From Albidovulum sp. (GTDB lineage: Bacteria > Pseudomonadota > Alphaproteobacteria > Rhodobacterales > Rhodobacteraceae), in the NCBI GenBank assembly GCA_026989275.1, contig JALSJQ010000005.1:45105-109104 (forward strand): DNA of 64,000 nucleotides. Reading direction: 5' to 3'. Below are positions 53,644 through 62,709 of this stretch, in pieces. The notes beneath the pieces were generated by a model, which saw only the letters and a program-made list of their open reading frames with translations, was not told the origin of the DNA and searched no databases. The stretch's first letter is position 1. Each line of letters starts with the position of its first letter. The position numbers and the translations under genes are program-made.

Positions 53644-54436
53644 GACGGCTCCTCGACGGCTTTCTTCTCTTCCCGGGCGTCTCCGGTCCGGCGAAGCGGC
53701 CAAAACGGCTTCGGGGCCGGAAGACGGCGGCACCTGTCGCGCGTCCGACCCCTGTCGGATCGCAACGACACCGCATCTCGATGAAGACATTCTTTCACAA
53801 GGGCACGGAGAAATGGTTAACGGAGAAAATGACCGTGACCGGGGAGAGAAATGCACAACAAGTCGTTCAGGATCAATGAGTTGATGGCATGATGGGATAT
53901 CGCTCCGACCGGCGAGGGGGAGCGTTTCGCCCGCTCGTTGCGAAATGCAAAGATCCGCTTCCCGAAAAGCAAAATCCGCCGGGTCGGGAAAACCGGAAAC
54001 GACCGCACATCAGAATACCGCGCGCCGCGGCGGTCGCAGATGGTGATTCGGCCGTGGGATCGGCGCATCGGGGCGTGTTCCGCTCGGGGGCGGCACATCG
54101 TGGAGCGCATCGGAGGCGGTCCGGGCATGCGACAACTTGACGCAGCCGCAGCGGCATTTTCACACCGGGGCGTCCGCGGCGCAAAACCGCGTGCGCCTTT
54201 CGGCATTTTCTTCATGTCTGGCATGAGTTTGATTTATCGCATGTATATGCGCATGTGTAATCATGTTTGTTATCATGTATGCCGCCTGTGTCTTCTCCGC
54301 ATGGCGGGGAAAAGGGCAATGACAAGGGGGAGGGTGCGTTGCTAAGGGTCATGCCGGGTGGACGACCGAAGCGACCAGACACCGATCGCCCACCCGGACC
54401 GGAGCGGCAATCCTCCTGCCAGACCGGAGGGTTGCC
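53644..54436. other. Long AT-rich region upstream of pstS
   Basis: This 793-base region has the lowest GC content of this half of the window, mostly at 53780-53900 and 54205-54300. It includes a CATG-rich block (separate entry) and the palindrome ATCAA-TGAG-TTGAT at 53872-53885, which has the reverse order of an FNR site. I find no ORF with a ribosome site and plausible protein. It probably contains the pst promoter. Confidence 0.5.
54213..54277 (+). promoter_or_regulatory. CATG-repeat block in the pst control region
   Basis: Six CATG motifs occur at 54213, 54222, 54240, 54252, 54262 and 54274, the last four spaced 10-12 bases, near one DNA turn. GTGTAAT (54255) and TTGTTAT (54267) resemble pho-box halves (CTGTCAT) but are 12 rather than 11 bases apart. 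A PhoB site is possible but not matched well. Confidence 0.35.
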
Positions 54437-55531
54437 ATGTCGTCAACATCATGGAGCAAAGCCATGAAGTTTCTTTCCGTGACCCTTGCTGCCGCCGGCA
54501 TGGCGACGGCTTTCGCAGGCGCCGCCCATGCGCGCAACGAGATCCGCGTGGTGGGATCGTCCACCGTGTTTCCCTACACGCAGGCGGTTGCCGAGGAGTT
54601 CAGCGGCAAATACCCCGAATATCCCGCCCCCGTGATCGAGTCAACGGGCACCGGCGGCGGCATGAAGATCTTCTGCCAGGGGGTGGGCGAGGCGCATCCC
54701 GACATCGAGGACGCCTCCCGGGCGATGAAGCCTTCCGAATGGGCGCTGTGCCAGAAGAACGGCGTCGATGACATCACCGAGGCGATGATCGGTTATGACG
54801 GCCTGTCGATCGCCGTCAGCCGCAGCAACCCGACGGCGTGGAACCTGACCAAGGCCCAGATCTTCAAGGCGCTGGCCAAGGAGATCCCGACCGGCGACGG
54901 CAAGCTCGTCCCCAACCCCTACAGGAAGTGGTCGCAGATCGATCCGAACCTGCCCGACATCCCCATCACCGTCTATGGCCCGCCGCCGACCTCGGGCACG
55001 CGCGACGCCTTCGTGGAGCTGGCGATGCACGAGGGCTGCAAGGAGCTGCCCGAAGTGCAGGCGCTGAAGAAGGGCATGGATAAGAAGGCCTTCAAGAAAT
55101 GGGTCAAGACCCATTGCTCGCCGATGCGCCAGGACGGCCCCTTCATCGAGGCGGGGGAGAACGACAACCTGATCGTCCAGCGGCTCGAGGCCGACCCGAA
55201 CGCGCTCGGCATCTTCGGCTTCTCCTTCCTCTACGAGAACGAGGACAAGCTGAAGGCGGTGTCGATCGAGGGCGTGGCGCCTTCGCCCGAGACGATCGCC
55301 TCCTTCGAGTACACCCTCTCGCGGCCGCTCTTCATCTACGTGAAGAACGCCCATCGCGGCGTGATCCCGGGGCTGAAGGAGTTCCTCGAGGAGTACGCAT
55401 CGGAAGACGCGCTCGGCCCGGACGGCTATCTGGTCGAGCGGGGGCTGGTGCCGCTGCCCGACGATCTGCGCGCGAAGACCCGGAAGATCCTGCTCGACGC
55501 CGTGCCGATGAAGGCGCCCGGCGCCCAGTGA
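54437..55531 (+). CDS. pstS: Phosphate ABC transporter substrate-binding protein PstS
   Basis: PstS binds phosphate in the periplasm for the high-affinity PstSCAB transporter. The 364-residue protein has a signal peptide (MKFLSVTLAAAGMATAFAGAAHA, cleavage around residue 32) and the phosphate-site segments VVGSSTVFPYTQAV, ESTGTGGGMK, and PPPTSGTRDAFVE. GGAGGG lies just before the ATG at 54437; a second ATG at 54464 is also possible. A strong hairpin follows the gene, before pstC. Confidence 0.95.
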   Translation: MSSTSWSKAMKFLSVTLAAAGMATAFAGAAHARNEIRVVGSSTVFPYTQAVAEEFSGKYPEYPAPVIESTGTGGGMKIFCQGVGEAHPDIEDASRAMKPSEWALCQKNGVDDITEAMIGYDGLSIAVSRSNPTAWNLTKAQIFKALAKEIPTGDGKLVPNPYRKWSQIDPNLPDIPITVYGPPPTSGTRDAFVELAMHEGCKELPEVQALKKGMDKKAFKKWVKTHCSPMRQDGPFIEAGENDNLIVQRLEADPNALGIFGFSFLYENEDKLKAVSIEGVAPSPETIASFEYTLSRPLFIYVKNAHRGVIPGLKEFLEEYASEDALGPDGYLVERGLVPLPDDLRAKTRKILLDAVPMKAPGAQ

Positions 55532-55554
55532 GCCGGATCCACCGACGGACCACG

Positions 55555-55580
55555 GGAACGGGGGCCGCGGCCCCCGTTCC
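55555..55580 (+). terminator. Hairpin between pstS and pstC (attenuator-like)
   Basis: A near-perfect 24-base palindrome, GGAACGGGGGCC-GC-GGCCCCCGTTCC, lies 24 bases after the pstS stop and 140 before pstC, followed by TCTCTC rather than a T-run. It may end most transcripts after pstS or protect the pstS mRNA, leaving more PstS than transporter. Confidence 0.75.
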
Positions 55581-55719
55581 TCTCTCGGGTCACTCCTTTC
55601 TCTCCCCGGGCGCTTGACTCGCCGCCTTCCCGCTTCGATAGGGGCAGGAAGGGTCATCGAGGGCGGAAGGGCCGGGCCGCCCTGCCTGCCCGCACGGCCC
55701 CGATGCTGGAGATGTCGCC

Positions 55720-57096
55720 ATGCTCGCCTCGGCACTCGTCGTCATCCTGATCGCTTCGGCGCTCGGCTACTGGTGGAACCGCAGGGCCGCCCAGGCGCTG
55801 CTCGAAGCGGGCTGCCATCCCCATTCGACGCCGCGCTATCACGGGCTTTACGCCTTTCTCCTGGTGGCGGTGCCGAGCTTCCTGTTCCTCGTCTTCTGGC
55901 TGGCCTTCGAGGGGCCGATCATCGATGCGGTGATCCTTGCGCAGCTGCCCGACGAGGTGGCCCGTCAGCTCGACGAGAACGGCCGACGGCTGCTCCTTTC
56001 GGAGATCGACGCGCTTGCCGTGGGCCGCGTCTTCAAGGAAGCCGAGCCGTGGAAGCACGCCCTCGCCGCGGAACGCCAGCGGCTGGAGATACTGGCCGAC
56101 CGGGCGCTGCTGGGACTGGTGACGCTTCTCGCGGGGGCCATTCTCCTGCATGCCCGCCGGCGCGTGAGCGCCGCCTTCCGCGCCCGCCAGCGGGCCGAGC
56201 GCATCGTCTCGGGGATCATGATCGCCAGCGCCCTCGTGGCCATTCTCACCACGCTTGGCATCGTCGCCTCGCTGATGGCCGAGGCGCTGCGCTTCTTCCA
56301 CAAGGTGCCCGTGGCCGAATTCCTCTTCGGGCTCAGATGGGAGCCCCAGATCGCCATTCGCGCCGATCAGGTGGCGGGGCAGGGGGCCTTCGGCTGGATC
56401 CCGGTGCTCGTCGGCACGCTGCTCATCACGGTGATCGCGCTCGTGGTGGCCGTGCCGGTGGGCCTCCTCTCGGCGATCTATCTCAACGAATTCGCCTCCC
56501 CCCGCTTCCGCCGCCTTGCCAAGCCGGTGCTCGAGATCCTCGCCGGGGTGCCGACCATCGTCTACGGTTTCTTCGCCGTGCTCACGGTGGCGCCGGCGCT
56601 GCGCGCGGCCGGGGTGGCGCTCGGCATCCCCGTGAGTCCCAACACGGCGCTGGCGGCCGGTTCGGTGATGGGGATCATGCTCATCCCCTTCATCTCCTCC
56701 TTCGCCGACGATGCGCTTTCGGCCGTGCCGCGGACGCTGAGGGACGGTTCCCTCGCCCTCGGCGCGACGCGGGGCGAGACCATGCTCAAGGTGCTGTTCC
56801 CCTCGGCGATCCCCGGCATCGTCGGCGGCGTGCTCCTGGCGGTCTCCCGTGCCATCGGCGAGACCATGATCGTGGTGATGGCTGCCGGCATCATCGCGAA
56901 GCTGACCTTCAACCCGCTCGATTCGGTGACGACGGTGACGGTGCAGATCGTCACCCTGCTGATCGGCGATACCGAGTTCGACAACCCCAAGACCCTGGCC
57001 GCCTTCGCGCTCGGACTGATGCTGTTCCTGATCACGCTCGGGATCAACGTCGTCGCCCTCAAGGTGGTGCGCAGATATCGCGAGCTCTACGATTGA
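55720..57096 (+). CDS. pstC: Phosphate ABC transporter permease PstC
   Basis: PstC is one of the two permease subunits. The 458-residue protein is longer than E. coli PstC, with an N-terminal extension of about 150 residues that holds two extra helices and a loop. The core contains the EAA-loop pattern VPRTLRDGSLALGATRGETMLKVLFPSAIPGIVGG and VPTIVYGFFAVLT. A GGAG site eight bases before the ATG supports this start. It is 45 bases upstream of pstA. Confidence 0.93.
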   Translation: MLASALVVILIASALGYWWNRRAAQALLEAGCHPHSTPRYHGLYAFLLVAVPSFLFLVFWLAFEGPIIDAVILAQLPDEVARQLDENGRRLLLSEIDALAVGRVFKEAEPWKHALAAERQRLEILADRALLGLVTLLAGAILLHARRRVSAAFRARQRAERIVSGIMIASALVAILTTLGIVASLMAEALRFFHKVPVAEFLFGLRWEPQIAIRADQVAGQGAFGWIPVLVGTLLITVIALVVAVPVGLLSAIYLNEFASPRFRRLAKPVLEILAGVPTIVYGFFAVLTVAPALRAAGVALGIPVSPNTALAAGSVMGIMLIPFISSFADDALSAVPRTLRDGSLALGATRGETMLKVLFPSAIPGIVGGVLLAVSRAIGETMIVVMAAGIIAKLTFNPLDSVTTVTVQIVTLLIGDTEFDNPKTLAAFALGLMLFLITLGINVVALKVVRRYRELYD

Positions 57097-57141
57097 ACCG
57101 GGTGCGAAAGAAGGAAGAGGGAATGCTGTCGGGAGATGGCC

Positions 57142-58458
57142 ATGAATGAGATCCGGGAAGATGCGGCGGCGCCGGCCCCTCGCGCGGGGCGCGGCGGGGT
57201 GGACTGGCACGATCCGGTTCTCAAGGCGCGGCTCGCGATCCGCAAGCGGCGCGAGCGGCGGCTGCGCCTCTTCGGCCTGCTGGCCGTCGTCTTCGCCTTC
57301 GCCATGCTCGGCATTCTCGTCGCCTCGCTGGTGCGGACCGGGGCGCCGGCCTTCACCCAGACCCATGTGACACTGAGGGTGCATCTCGATCCGAAGCGGA
57401 TTCCCCCCGACAACATCAATCGCGGCAATTACCGGGCCGTCATCAAGCAGGCGGTGCTGGCGCTCTTTCCCGAGGTGAAGAACCGCCGCAAGCAGCGCGA
57501 GATTGTCAAGATCGTCTCGAAGGGGGCGCCCTGGATCCTGCGTGACATGGTGGCCGCGAATCCCGACCTCGTCGGCCGGACGATCACCGTCGATCTGCCG
57601 GTTTCCGACCCGTTCGACCAGCTCTACAAGGGGCTGATCGACCGGAGCACCCCCGAGGCCCACCGCCGACTCAAGGACGAGGCGATCTCCCGGTTCGACA
57701 GTCTCGTCGCCCGCGGGCTCGTGCGGGCGAAGTTCAACACCTATCTCTTCACCAATCCCGATTCGCGCTTTCCCGAAATCGCCGGGCTGGGCGGGGCGAT
57801 CATGGGCTCGTTCTACGCGCTTTTGACCTGTTTCGTCCTCTCCTTCCCGATCGGGATCGCCGCCGCGATCTGGCTCGAGGAGTTCGCGCCGCGGAACCGG
57901 CTGACCGATTTCGTCGAGATCAACATCAACAATCTGGCGGCGGTGCCGTCGGTGGTGTTCGGCCTCCTCGGGCTGGCGGTGTTCCTTGGCTGGTTCGACC
58001 TGCCCCGTTCGGCCCCCTTCGTCGGCGGCATGGTGCTGGCGCTGATGACGCTGCCGACGATCATCATCGCCACCCGCACGGCCCTCAAGGCGGTGCCACC
58101 CTCGATCCGCGAAGCGGCGCTCGGTCTCGGCGCCTCGCGCCAGCAGGTGGTGTTCGATCATGTGCTGCCGCTGGCGATGCCCGGCATCCTCACCGGCACC
58201 ATCATCGGCCTGGCCCAGGCGCTGGGGGAAACGGCGCCGCTGCTCCTGATCGGCATGAACGCCTTCATCACCGCGATTCCCGATTCGCCCTTCGCCGCCG
58301 CCACCGCCCTGCCGACGCAGATCTACATCTGGGCCGACAGCCCCGAGCGCGGCTTCGTCAGCCGCACCTCGGCCGCGATCCTCGTGCTTCTGGGTTTCCT
58401 CGTCCTCATGAACGCCGTCGCCATCTGGCTGCGCCAGCGCACCGAGCGCCGCTGGTGA
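57142..58458 (+). CDS. pstA: Phosphate ABC transporter permease PstA with N-terminal extension
   Basis: PstA is the second permease subunit. The 438-residue protein has a DUF3333-like periplasmic N-terminal domain of about 180 residues (after helix 1, about 44-66) before the permease core. The core has AVPPSIREAALGLGASRQQVVFDHVLPLAMPGILTG and the terminal helix. I chose the ATG at 57142, whose spacing to GGGAG is good; another ATG lies six bases upstream. It is followed by pstB after 71 bases. Confidence 0.93.
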   Translation: MNEIREDAAAPAPRAGRGGVDWHDPVLKARLAIRKRRERRLRLFGLLAVVFAFAMLGILVASLVRTGAPAFTQTHVTLRVHLDPKRIPPDNINRGNYRAVIKQAVLALFPEVKNRRKQREIVKIVSKGAPWILRDMVAANPDLVGRTITVDLPVSDPFDQLYKGLIDRSTPEAHRRLKDEAISRFDSLVARGLVRAKFNTYLFTNPDSRFPEIAGLGGAIMGSFYALLTCFVLSFPIGIAAAIWLEEFAPRNRLTDFVEININNLAAVPSVVFGLLGLAVFLGWFDLPRSAPFVGGMVLALMTLPTIIIATRTALKAVPPSIREAALGLGASRQQVVFDHVLPLAMPGILTGTIIGLAQALGETAPLLLIGMNAFITAIPDSPFAAATALPTQIYIWADSPERGFVSRTSAAILVLLGFLVLMNAVAIWLRQRTERRW

Positions 58459-58529
58459 GAAGGCCGCCGTGAGCCCGGCGCGAGGAGCGCCGTCGCGCCC
58501 CATCGACCGAACCTTCCAGGGAGATACCG

Positions 58530-59396
58530 ATGCAGGACAACGCCGCCACCGAAGCGAAGACCGCTGACACCGCCACGGGCGGGAGCGGCGCGGCCCGCGC
58601 CCGCGTCACGCTCGGCGCTGCCGGCCGCGAGACGGAAAGGCCGGTCAAGATCGCGGCCCGCAACGTCAATGTCTGGTATGGCGACACCCATGCCATCAAG
58701 GATGTCAGCATCGACATTCTCGACAAGACCGTGACCGCCTTCATCGGCCCCTCGGGCTGCGGCAAATCCACCTTCCTGCGCTGCTTCAACCGCATGAACG
58801 ACACGATCGAGACGGCGCGCGTCAAGGGAGAGATCCGGCTCGACGGCGAGGACATCTACGCCCCCGAGCAGGATCCGGTGCTGCTCCGGGCCAGGGTCGG
58901 CATGGTGTTCCAGAAGCCCAATCCGTTTCCGAAGTCGATCTACGACAATGTCGCCTACGGCCCGCGGATCCACGGTCTTGCCCGCAACAGGGCCGAGCTC
59001 GACGAGATCGTCGAGACGTCGCTGCGCCGCGCGGCGTTGTGGGACGAGGTGAAGGACCGGCTCGACGACATGGGCACCGGCCTTTCGGGCGGCCAGCAGC
59101 AGCGGCTGTGCATCGCCCGGGCGATTGCCACCTCGCCCGAAGTGCTGCTGATGGACGAACCGGCCTCGGCGCTCGATCCCATCGCCACCGCCCAGATCGA
59201 GGAGCTGATCTACGAGCTCAGGGAGCAATACAGCGTGGTGATCGTCACCCACTCGATGCAGCAGGCCGCCCGCGTGAGCGAGAAGACCGCCTTCTTCCAT
59301 CTCGGGGAGCTGGTCGAATTCGGCGATACCGGGCAGATCTTCACCAACCCGCGCGATCCGCGCACCGAAAGCTACATCACCGGGCGCATCGGCTGA
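58530..59396 (+). CDS. pstB: Phosphate ABC transporter ATPase PstB
   Basis: PstB is the ATPase of the Pst transporter. The 288-residue protein shows Walker [10 protein letters not shown] (73-81), the Q-loop [21 protein letters not shown], the signature [16 protein letters not shown], and Walker [14 protein letters not shown]. The N-terminal 35 residues are an extra Ala/Thr-rich extension. AGGGAG precedes the ATG. It is followed by phoU after 11 bases. Confidence 0.97.
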   Translation: MQDNAATEAKTADTATGGSGAARARVTLGAAGRETERPVKIAARNVNVWYGDTHAIKDVSIDILDKTVTAFIGPSGCGKSTFLRCFNRMNDTIETARVKGEIRLDGEDIYAPEQDPVLLRARVGMVFQKPNPFPKSIYDNVAYGPRIHGLARNRAELDEIVETSLRRAALWDEVKDRLDDMGTGLSGGQQQRLCIARAIATSPEVLLMDEPASALDPIATAQIEELIYELREQYSVVIVTHSMQQAARVSEKTAFFHLGELVEFGDTGQIFTNPRDPRTESYITGRIG

Positions 59397-59407
59397 GGGA
59401 GGATGCG

Positions 59408-60124
59408 ATGATACCGAGAAGCGGACATATCAACCGGGCCTTCGACGAGGATCTGAGGGAAGCGCGCGATCTCGTGCAGGAGATGAGCGCGCTCGTGGAG
59501 CGCGAGATCCGCGATGCGTCCCGCGCCCTGGCCGGGCACGACGTGGAGCGGGCGGGCGAGGTGATCGCGCTCGACCGCGAGGTCGATCGGCTCGAGGAGG
59601 AAATCAACCATGCGGTGGTGCGGATCATCGCCCTGCGCCAGCCGCAGGCGACCGATCTGCGGATCGTGATCTCGCTGATGAAGATCGCGGGCAATCTCGA
59701 ACGCATCGGCGACTATGCCAAGAACATCGCCAAGCGCACCTCGGTGATCTCGGCCGCTTCGCGGGTCTCGGGCGCCTCGGCGATCCGCCGGCTGGCGGAG
59801 ATGGTCGAAACCATGCTGCGCGACGCCATCCGCGCCTATGTCGAGGGGGACGCGGCGCTCGCCGAGGAGGTGCGCCGGCGCGACGAGGATGTCGATCAGA
59901 CCTACAATTCGATCTTCCGCGAATTCCTCACCCACATGATGGAGGATCCGCGCAACATCACCCCCTGCATGCACTACCTCTTCATCCTCAAGAATCTCGA
60001 GCGTATGGGGGACCATGTCACGGCCATCGCCGAGCAGGCGATCTTCCTCGTCACCGGCGAGATGCCCGAGGAAGAGCGGCCGAAGGCCACCGCGGTCGAT
60101 CCCGATGCGCAGGCGGAGGGCTGA
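59408..60124 (+). CDS. phoU: Phosphate signalling protein PhoU
   Basis: PhoU links the Pst transporter to PhoR/PhoB signalling and represses the pho regulon when phosphate is plentiful. The 238-residue protein has two three-helix PhoU repeats; the metal-binding signatures E-x3-D-x3-D appear as NLERIGDYAKNIA (about 97-109) and NLERMGDHVTAIAE (about 197-210). GGGAGG precedes the ATG at 59408. No phoB or phoR gene is adjacent in this window. Confidence 0.95.
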   Translation: MIPRSGHINRAFDEDLREARDLVQEMSALVEREIRDASRALAGHDVERAGEVIALDREVDRLEEEINHAVVRIIALRQPQATDLRIVISLMKIAGNLERIGDYAKNIAKRTSVISAASRVSGASAIRRLAEMVETMLRDAIRAYVEGDAALAEEVRRRDEDVDQTYNSIFREFLTHMMEDPRNITPCMHYLFILKNLERMGDHVTAIAEQAIFLVTGEMPEEERPKATAVDPDAQAEG

Positions 60125-60172
60125 GAAGGCGGCTCATGCGCCGCGCCTGCGCCGGCGGGGCGGGCGGCGGAC

Positions 60173-60262
60173 AAAAAAGGCGCCCGCGTGAACGGGCGCC
60201 AGTTGCGGAACGAGGGACAGTGAAGGGAAGCGCAAGTTCCGAATGCGCTTCCGGTTCACATG
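60173..60262 (-). ncRNA. Candidate small RNA with two hairpins and intrinsic terminator
   Basis: On the minus strand an approximately 90-base segment has a perfect 9-bp stem GGAAGCGCA/TGCGCTTCC (60226-60252), a 25-base single-stranded stretch with CACTGTCCCTCG, and a terminator stem GGCGCCCG/CGGGCGCC (60179-60200) ending in six Ts (60178 down to 60173). A weak promoter-like TTTAAC (60281-60286) with TACATG 16 bases on lies upstream. No ORF fits: the ATG at 60262 is followed at once by a stop. The 5' end is not certain. Confidence 0.45.
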
Positions 60263-60596
60263 TAGGATACGCCCGGAAAGGTTAAAGAGAGATGAAGATT
60301 TTGTGAACGGTTGGTGAACATCGCTGCGCGCCGCCGTTCCGACGATCCTGCCGCTGCCCTTCGGCGCTCCCCGGGGCTGCCGTCGCCGGGCCGATGCGCG
60401 CGCGCCACCCGCACCGCGGCCGGGCACATCGAGCCGCCGTCCTCCGCCTGCCTCGGCATCTCCTGCGGCCGGATCTCGCGAACGACCGGTCGCCCGCAGC
60501 CGAAATGGTGCGCCGACGGCGAAAGTCAACCCCGGTGCAGGGCGGCGCAGGGCGGGTGGCGGGCCGCGCCGCCGCGCCCCGGCCGGTCCGCTGCGT
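60263..60596. other. Intergenic region upstream of the candidate RNA
   Basis: The first 60 bases are AT-rich (GTTAAAGAGAGATGAAGATTTTG) and contain the presumed ncRNA promoter. The remainder, up to the acyl-CoA synthetase stop, has no visible gene, RNA or terminator. Confidence 0.4.
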
Positions 60597-62237
60597 TCAG
60601 CCGGCGTCGTTCGCGATCAACACGTCGCCGAACCTTTCGCGCAGATGACGCTTGAGCACCTTGCCGGTGGCGTTGCGCGGCAGCGGCTCGTCGAGCACGA
60701 TCACCCGGTCGGGGATCTGCCAGCGGGCGACACGCCCCTCGAACATGCCGCGGATCTCGTCGGCATCGAGCGTGACACCCTCCTTCGGCACCACGAGGAG
60801 CACCGGCCGCTCGTCCCATTTGGGGTGCCGGGCGGCGATGGCGGCCGCCTCGAGCACGTCCGGGTGCCCCATGGCGATGTTCTCGAGCTCCACCGAGCTG
60901 ATCCACTCTCCCCCCGACTTGATCACGTCCTTCGCCCGGTCGCGAATCTCGAGATAGCCGTCCGCGTCGATGGTGGCGACATCGCCGGTGGCGAACCAGC
61001 CGTCTTCGGTGAGGGTGGTGCCGGGTTCGGCGCCGAAATACTCCGACAGCACCCAGTGGCCCCGCACCTGGAGCTCGCCCTGGGTCGTCCCGTCATGGGG
61101 AAGGGGCCGGCCCGCATCATCGACGATCCGCATCTCGATCCCGAAGGGCGGTCGCCCCTGGGAGAGGCGCAGCGCGTGCTGTTCCTCCTCGGGCAGCGAC
61201 AGGTGCCTGGCCTTGAGGGTGTTGACCGTTCCGAGCGGTGAGAGCTCGGTCATGCCCCAGGCGTGCAGCACCTCGACATCGTGCCGTTCGCGGAAGGCCT
61301 CGATCATCGCCGGCGGGCAGGCCGAGCCGCCGATGACGGTTCGCTTCAGGCTCTCGAGGCGCGAGCCGGTCTTCTCTGCGGCGATCAGCAGCCCCTGCCA
61401 GATGGTCGGCACGCCGAGGGCGAGGGAGACGCCTTCCTCGTCGATCAGCTTCACGAGGCTTTCCCCGTCGAGGAACGGGCCCGGCAGCACCAGGCGCGCG
61501 CCGGTCAGCGCCGCGGCATAGGGCGTGCCCCAGGCGTTGACGTGAAAGAGCGGCACCACGGGCAGCACGGTTTCGCGGGCCGAGATGCCGAGCGTGTCCG
61601 GCAGGGCGGAGGCAAGGGCGTGGATCAGGGTCGAACGGTGGGAGTAGAGCACGCCCTTGGGGTTGCCGGTGGTGCCGGAGGTGTAGCACAGCGAGGAAGC
61701 GGCGCGCTCGTCGATCTCGGGCCAGGGATGGTCGGCCGTCCCCTCCTCGAGCAGCTCGTCATAGAACTGCAGGTCCGGCATCCCGGCGCGGGCTTCCTCG
61801 TCGCGGCCGCCCAGAAGAACGTAATGTTCGACCGTCTCGAGCTTCGGCCGCAGCGCCTGCACCACCGGCAGGAAGGTGCGGTCGAAGAACAGCACCCGGT
61901 CGCCCGCATGGTTGAGCACATAGGCCATCTGCTCGGGAAAGAGCCGCGGATTGACGGTGTGCAGCACCCGCCCTCCGCCCGAGACGCCGAAATAGCATTC
62001 GAGATGCCGACGATTGTTCCAGGCGATGGTGGCGACCCGGTCGCCGGGGCCGATGCCGTGGCCTTCGAGCGCCGAGGCGAGGCGACGGGCATTGGCGGCG
62101 ATGCCGGCCCAGTCGCTGCGGCTGCGGGTGCCGTCGGTCTCGACCGAAACGATCTCGGTATCGCCGTGATGGCGGGCGGCATGGTCGATCAGCGCGCCGA
62201 TGGTGAGCGGCTGATACATCATCAGGCCTTCGAGCAT
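60597..62237 (-). CDS. AMP-binding acyl-CoA synthetase (fatty acid--CoA ligase)
   Basis: The 546-residue enzyme is an adenylate-forming ligase that activates a fatty or aryl acid as acyl-AMP and then as CoA thioester. The phosphate-binding loop is YTSGTTGNPKGV (about 184-195); other motifs are HAWGMTELSPLG, GWFATGDVATIDADGYLEIRDRAKD and the catalytic lysine in PRNATGKVLKRHLRE near the end. GGAGGAGGAA precedes the ATG. It resembles medium- or long-chain enzymes (DitJ/AlkK-like); the substrate is not certain. Confidence 0.93.
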   Translation of the reverse strand: MLEGLMMYQPLTIGALIDHAARHHGDTEIVSVETDGTRSRSDWAGIAANARRLASALEGHGIGPGDRVATIAWNNRRHLECYFGVSGGGRVLHTVNPRLFPEQMAYVLNHAGDRVLFFDRTFLPVVQALRPKLETVEHYVLLGGRDEEARAGMPDLQFYDELLEEGTADHPWPEIDERAASSLCYTSGTTGNPKGVLYSHRSTLIHALASALPDTLGISARETVLPVVPLFHVNAWGTPYAAALTGARLVLPGPFLDGESLVKLIDEEGVSLALGVPTIWQGLLIAAEKTGSRLESLKRTVIGGSACPPAMIEAFRERHDVEVLHAWGMTELSPLGTVNTLKARHLSLPEEEQHALRLSQGRPPFGIEMRIVDDAGRPLPHDGTTQGELQVRGHWVLSEYFGAEPGTTLTEDGWFATGDVATIDADGYLEIRDRAKDVIKSGGEWISSVELENIAMGHPDVLEAAAIAARHPKWDERPVLLVVPKEGVTLDADEIRGMFEGRVARWQIPDRVIVLDEPLPRNATGKVLKRHLRERFGDVLIANDAG

Positions 62238-62709
62238 GGGTTCCTCCTCCTCCCTGATCCGGCCCGGCCCGTGGGAGAGCGGGGCGGGCCTCCCTGCTTC
62301 ATGGTTAGCGCCAGGTGCGGGGCAGGCGCAATCGGGCCGTGGCGTCAGATCCGGGAAGCGGAGGGGCGAGGGAAGATACGCGATTCATGCAATTCGGCAG
62401 CGAATAATTCGGCTACCGTCATTCAAGACGATTCCTTCGGACAATTCTGGCTCGGCATGAGCGTCGGGAGCGCGTGTGCCGCTTCTCGGACCGGGCCGGC
62501 AGTCGCGCGGCTCGGCCCCGTCGATGGTGCGAGAGAAGGCGCAGGAAGGGCGAGGCGGCAGGTGCGACAGACCGCCACGGGCACGGTCATCCGGCCTGAC
62601 ATGCGCGCGCCGGGCGGCACGCGCGCGGGCCGGGTGCCGGCCCGGTCGCGCGTGGACAGCCGCGCCCGACGATCGCATGACACGAGGGCCGGGCCGGCAT
62701 GGGCGCCGA
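62238..62709. other. Intergenic region, AT-rich centre, no gene seen
   Basis: These 472 bases lie between two minus-strand genes. The segment 62390-62450 is AT-rich (AATTCGG repeats, GAATAATTCGG) and may be the promoter of the acyl-CoA synthetase gene. The remainder is GC-rich without motifs, and I find no purL terminator. Confidence 0.4.

Noticed and set aside
53872..53885. Palindrome ATCAA-TGAG-TTGAT as an FNR site
   Set aside because: The half-sites are in the reverse order of the FNR consensus TTGAT-N4-ATCAA, so this is not an FNR box.
54255..54273. Canonical pho box upstream of pstS
   Set aside because: The two CTGTCAT-like halves have two or more mismatches and are 12 bases apart instead of 11, so the match is too weak to call.
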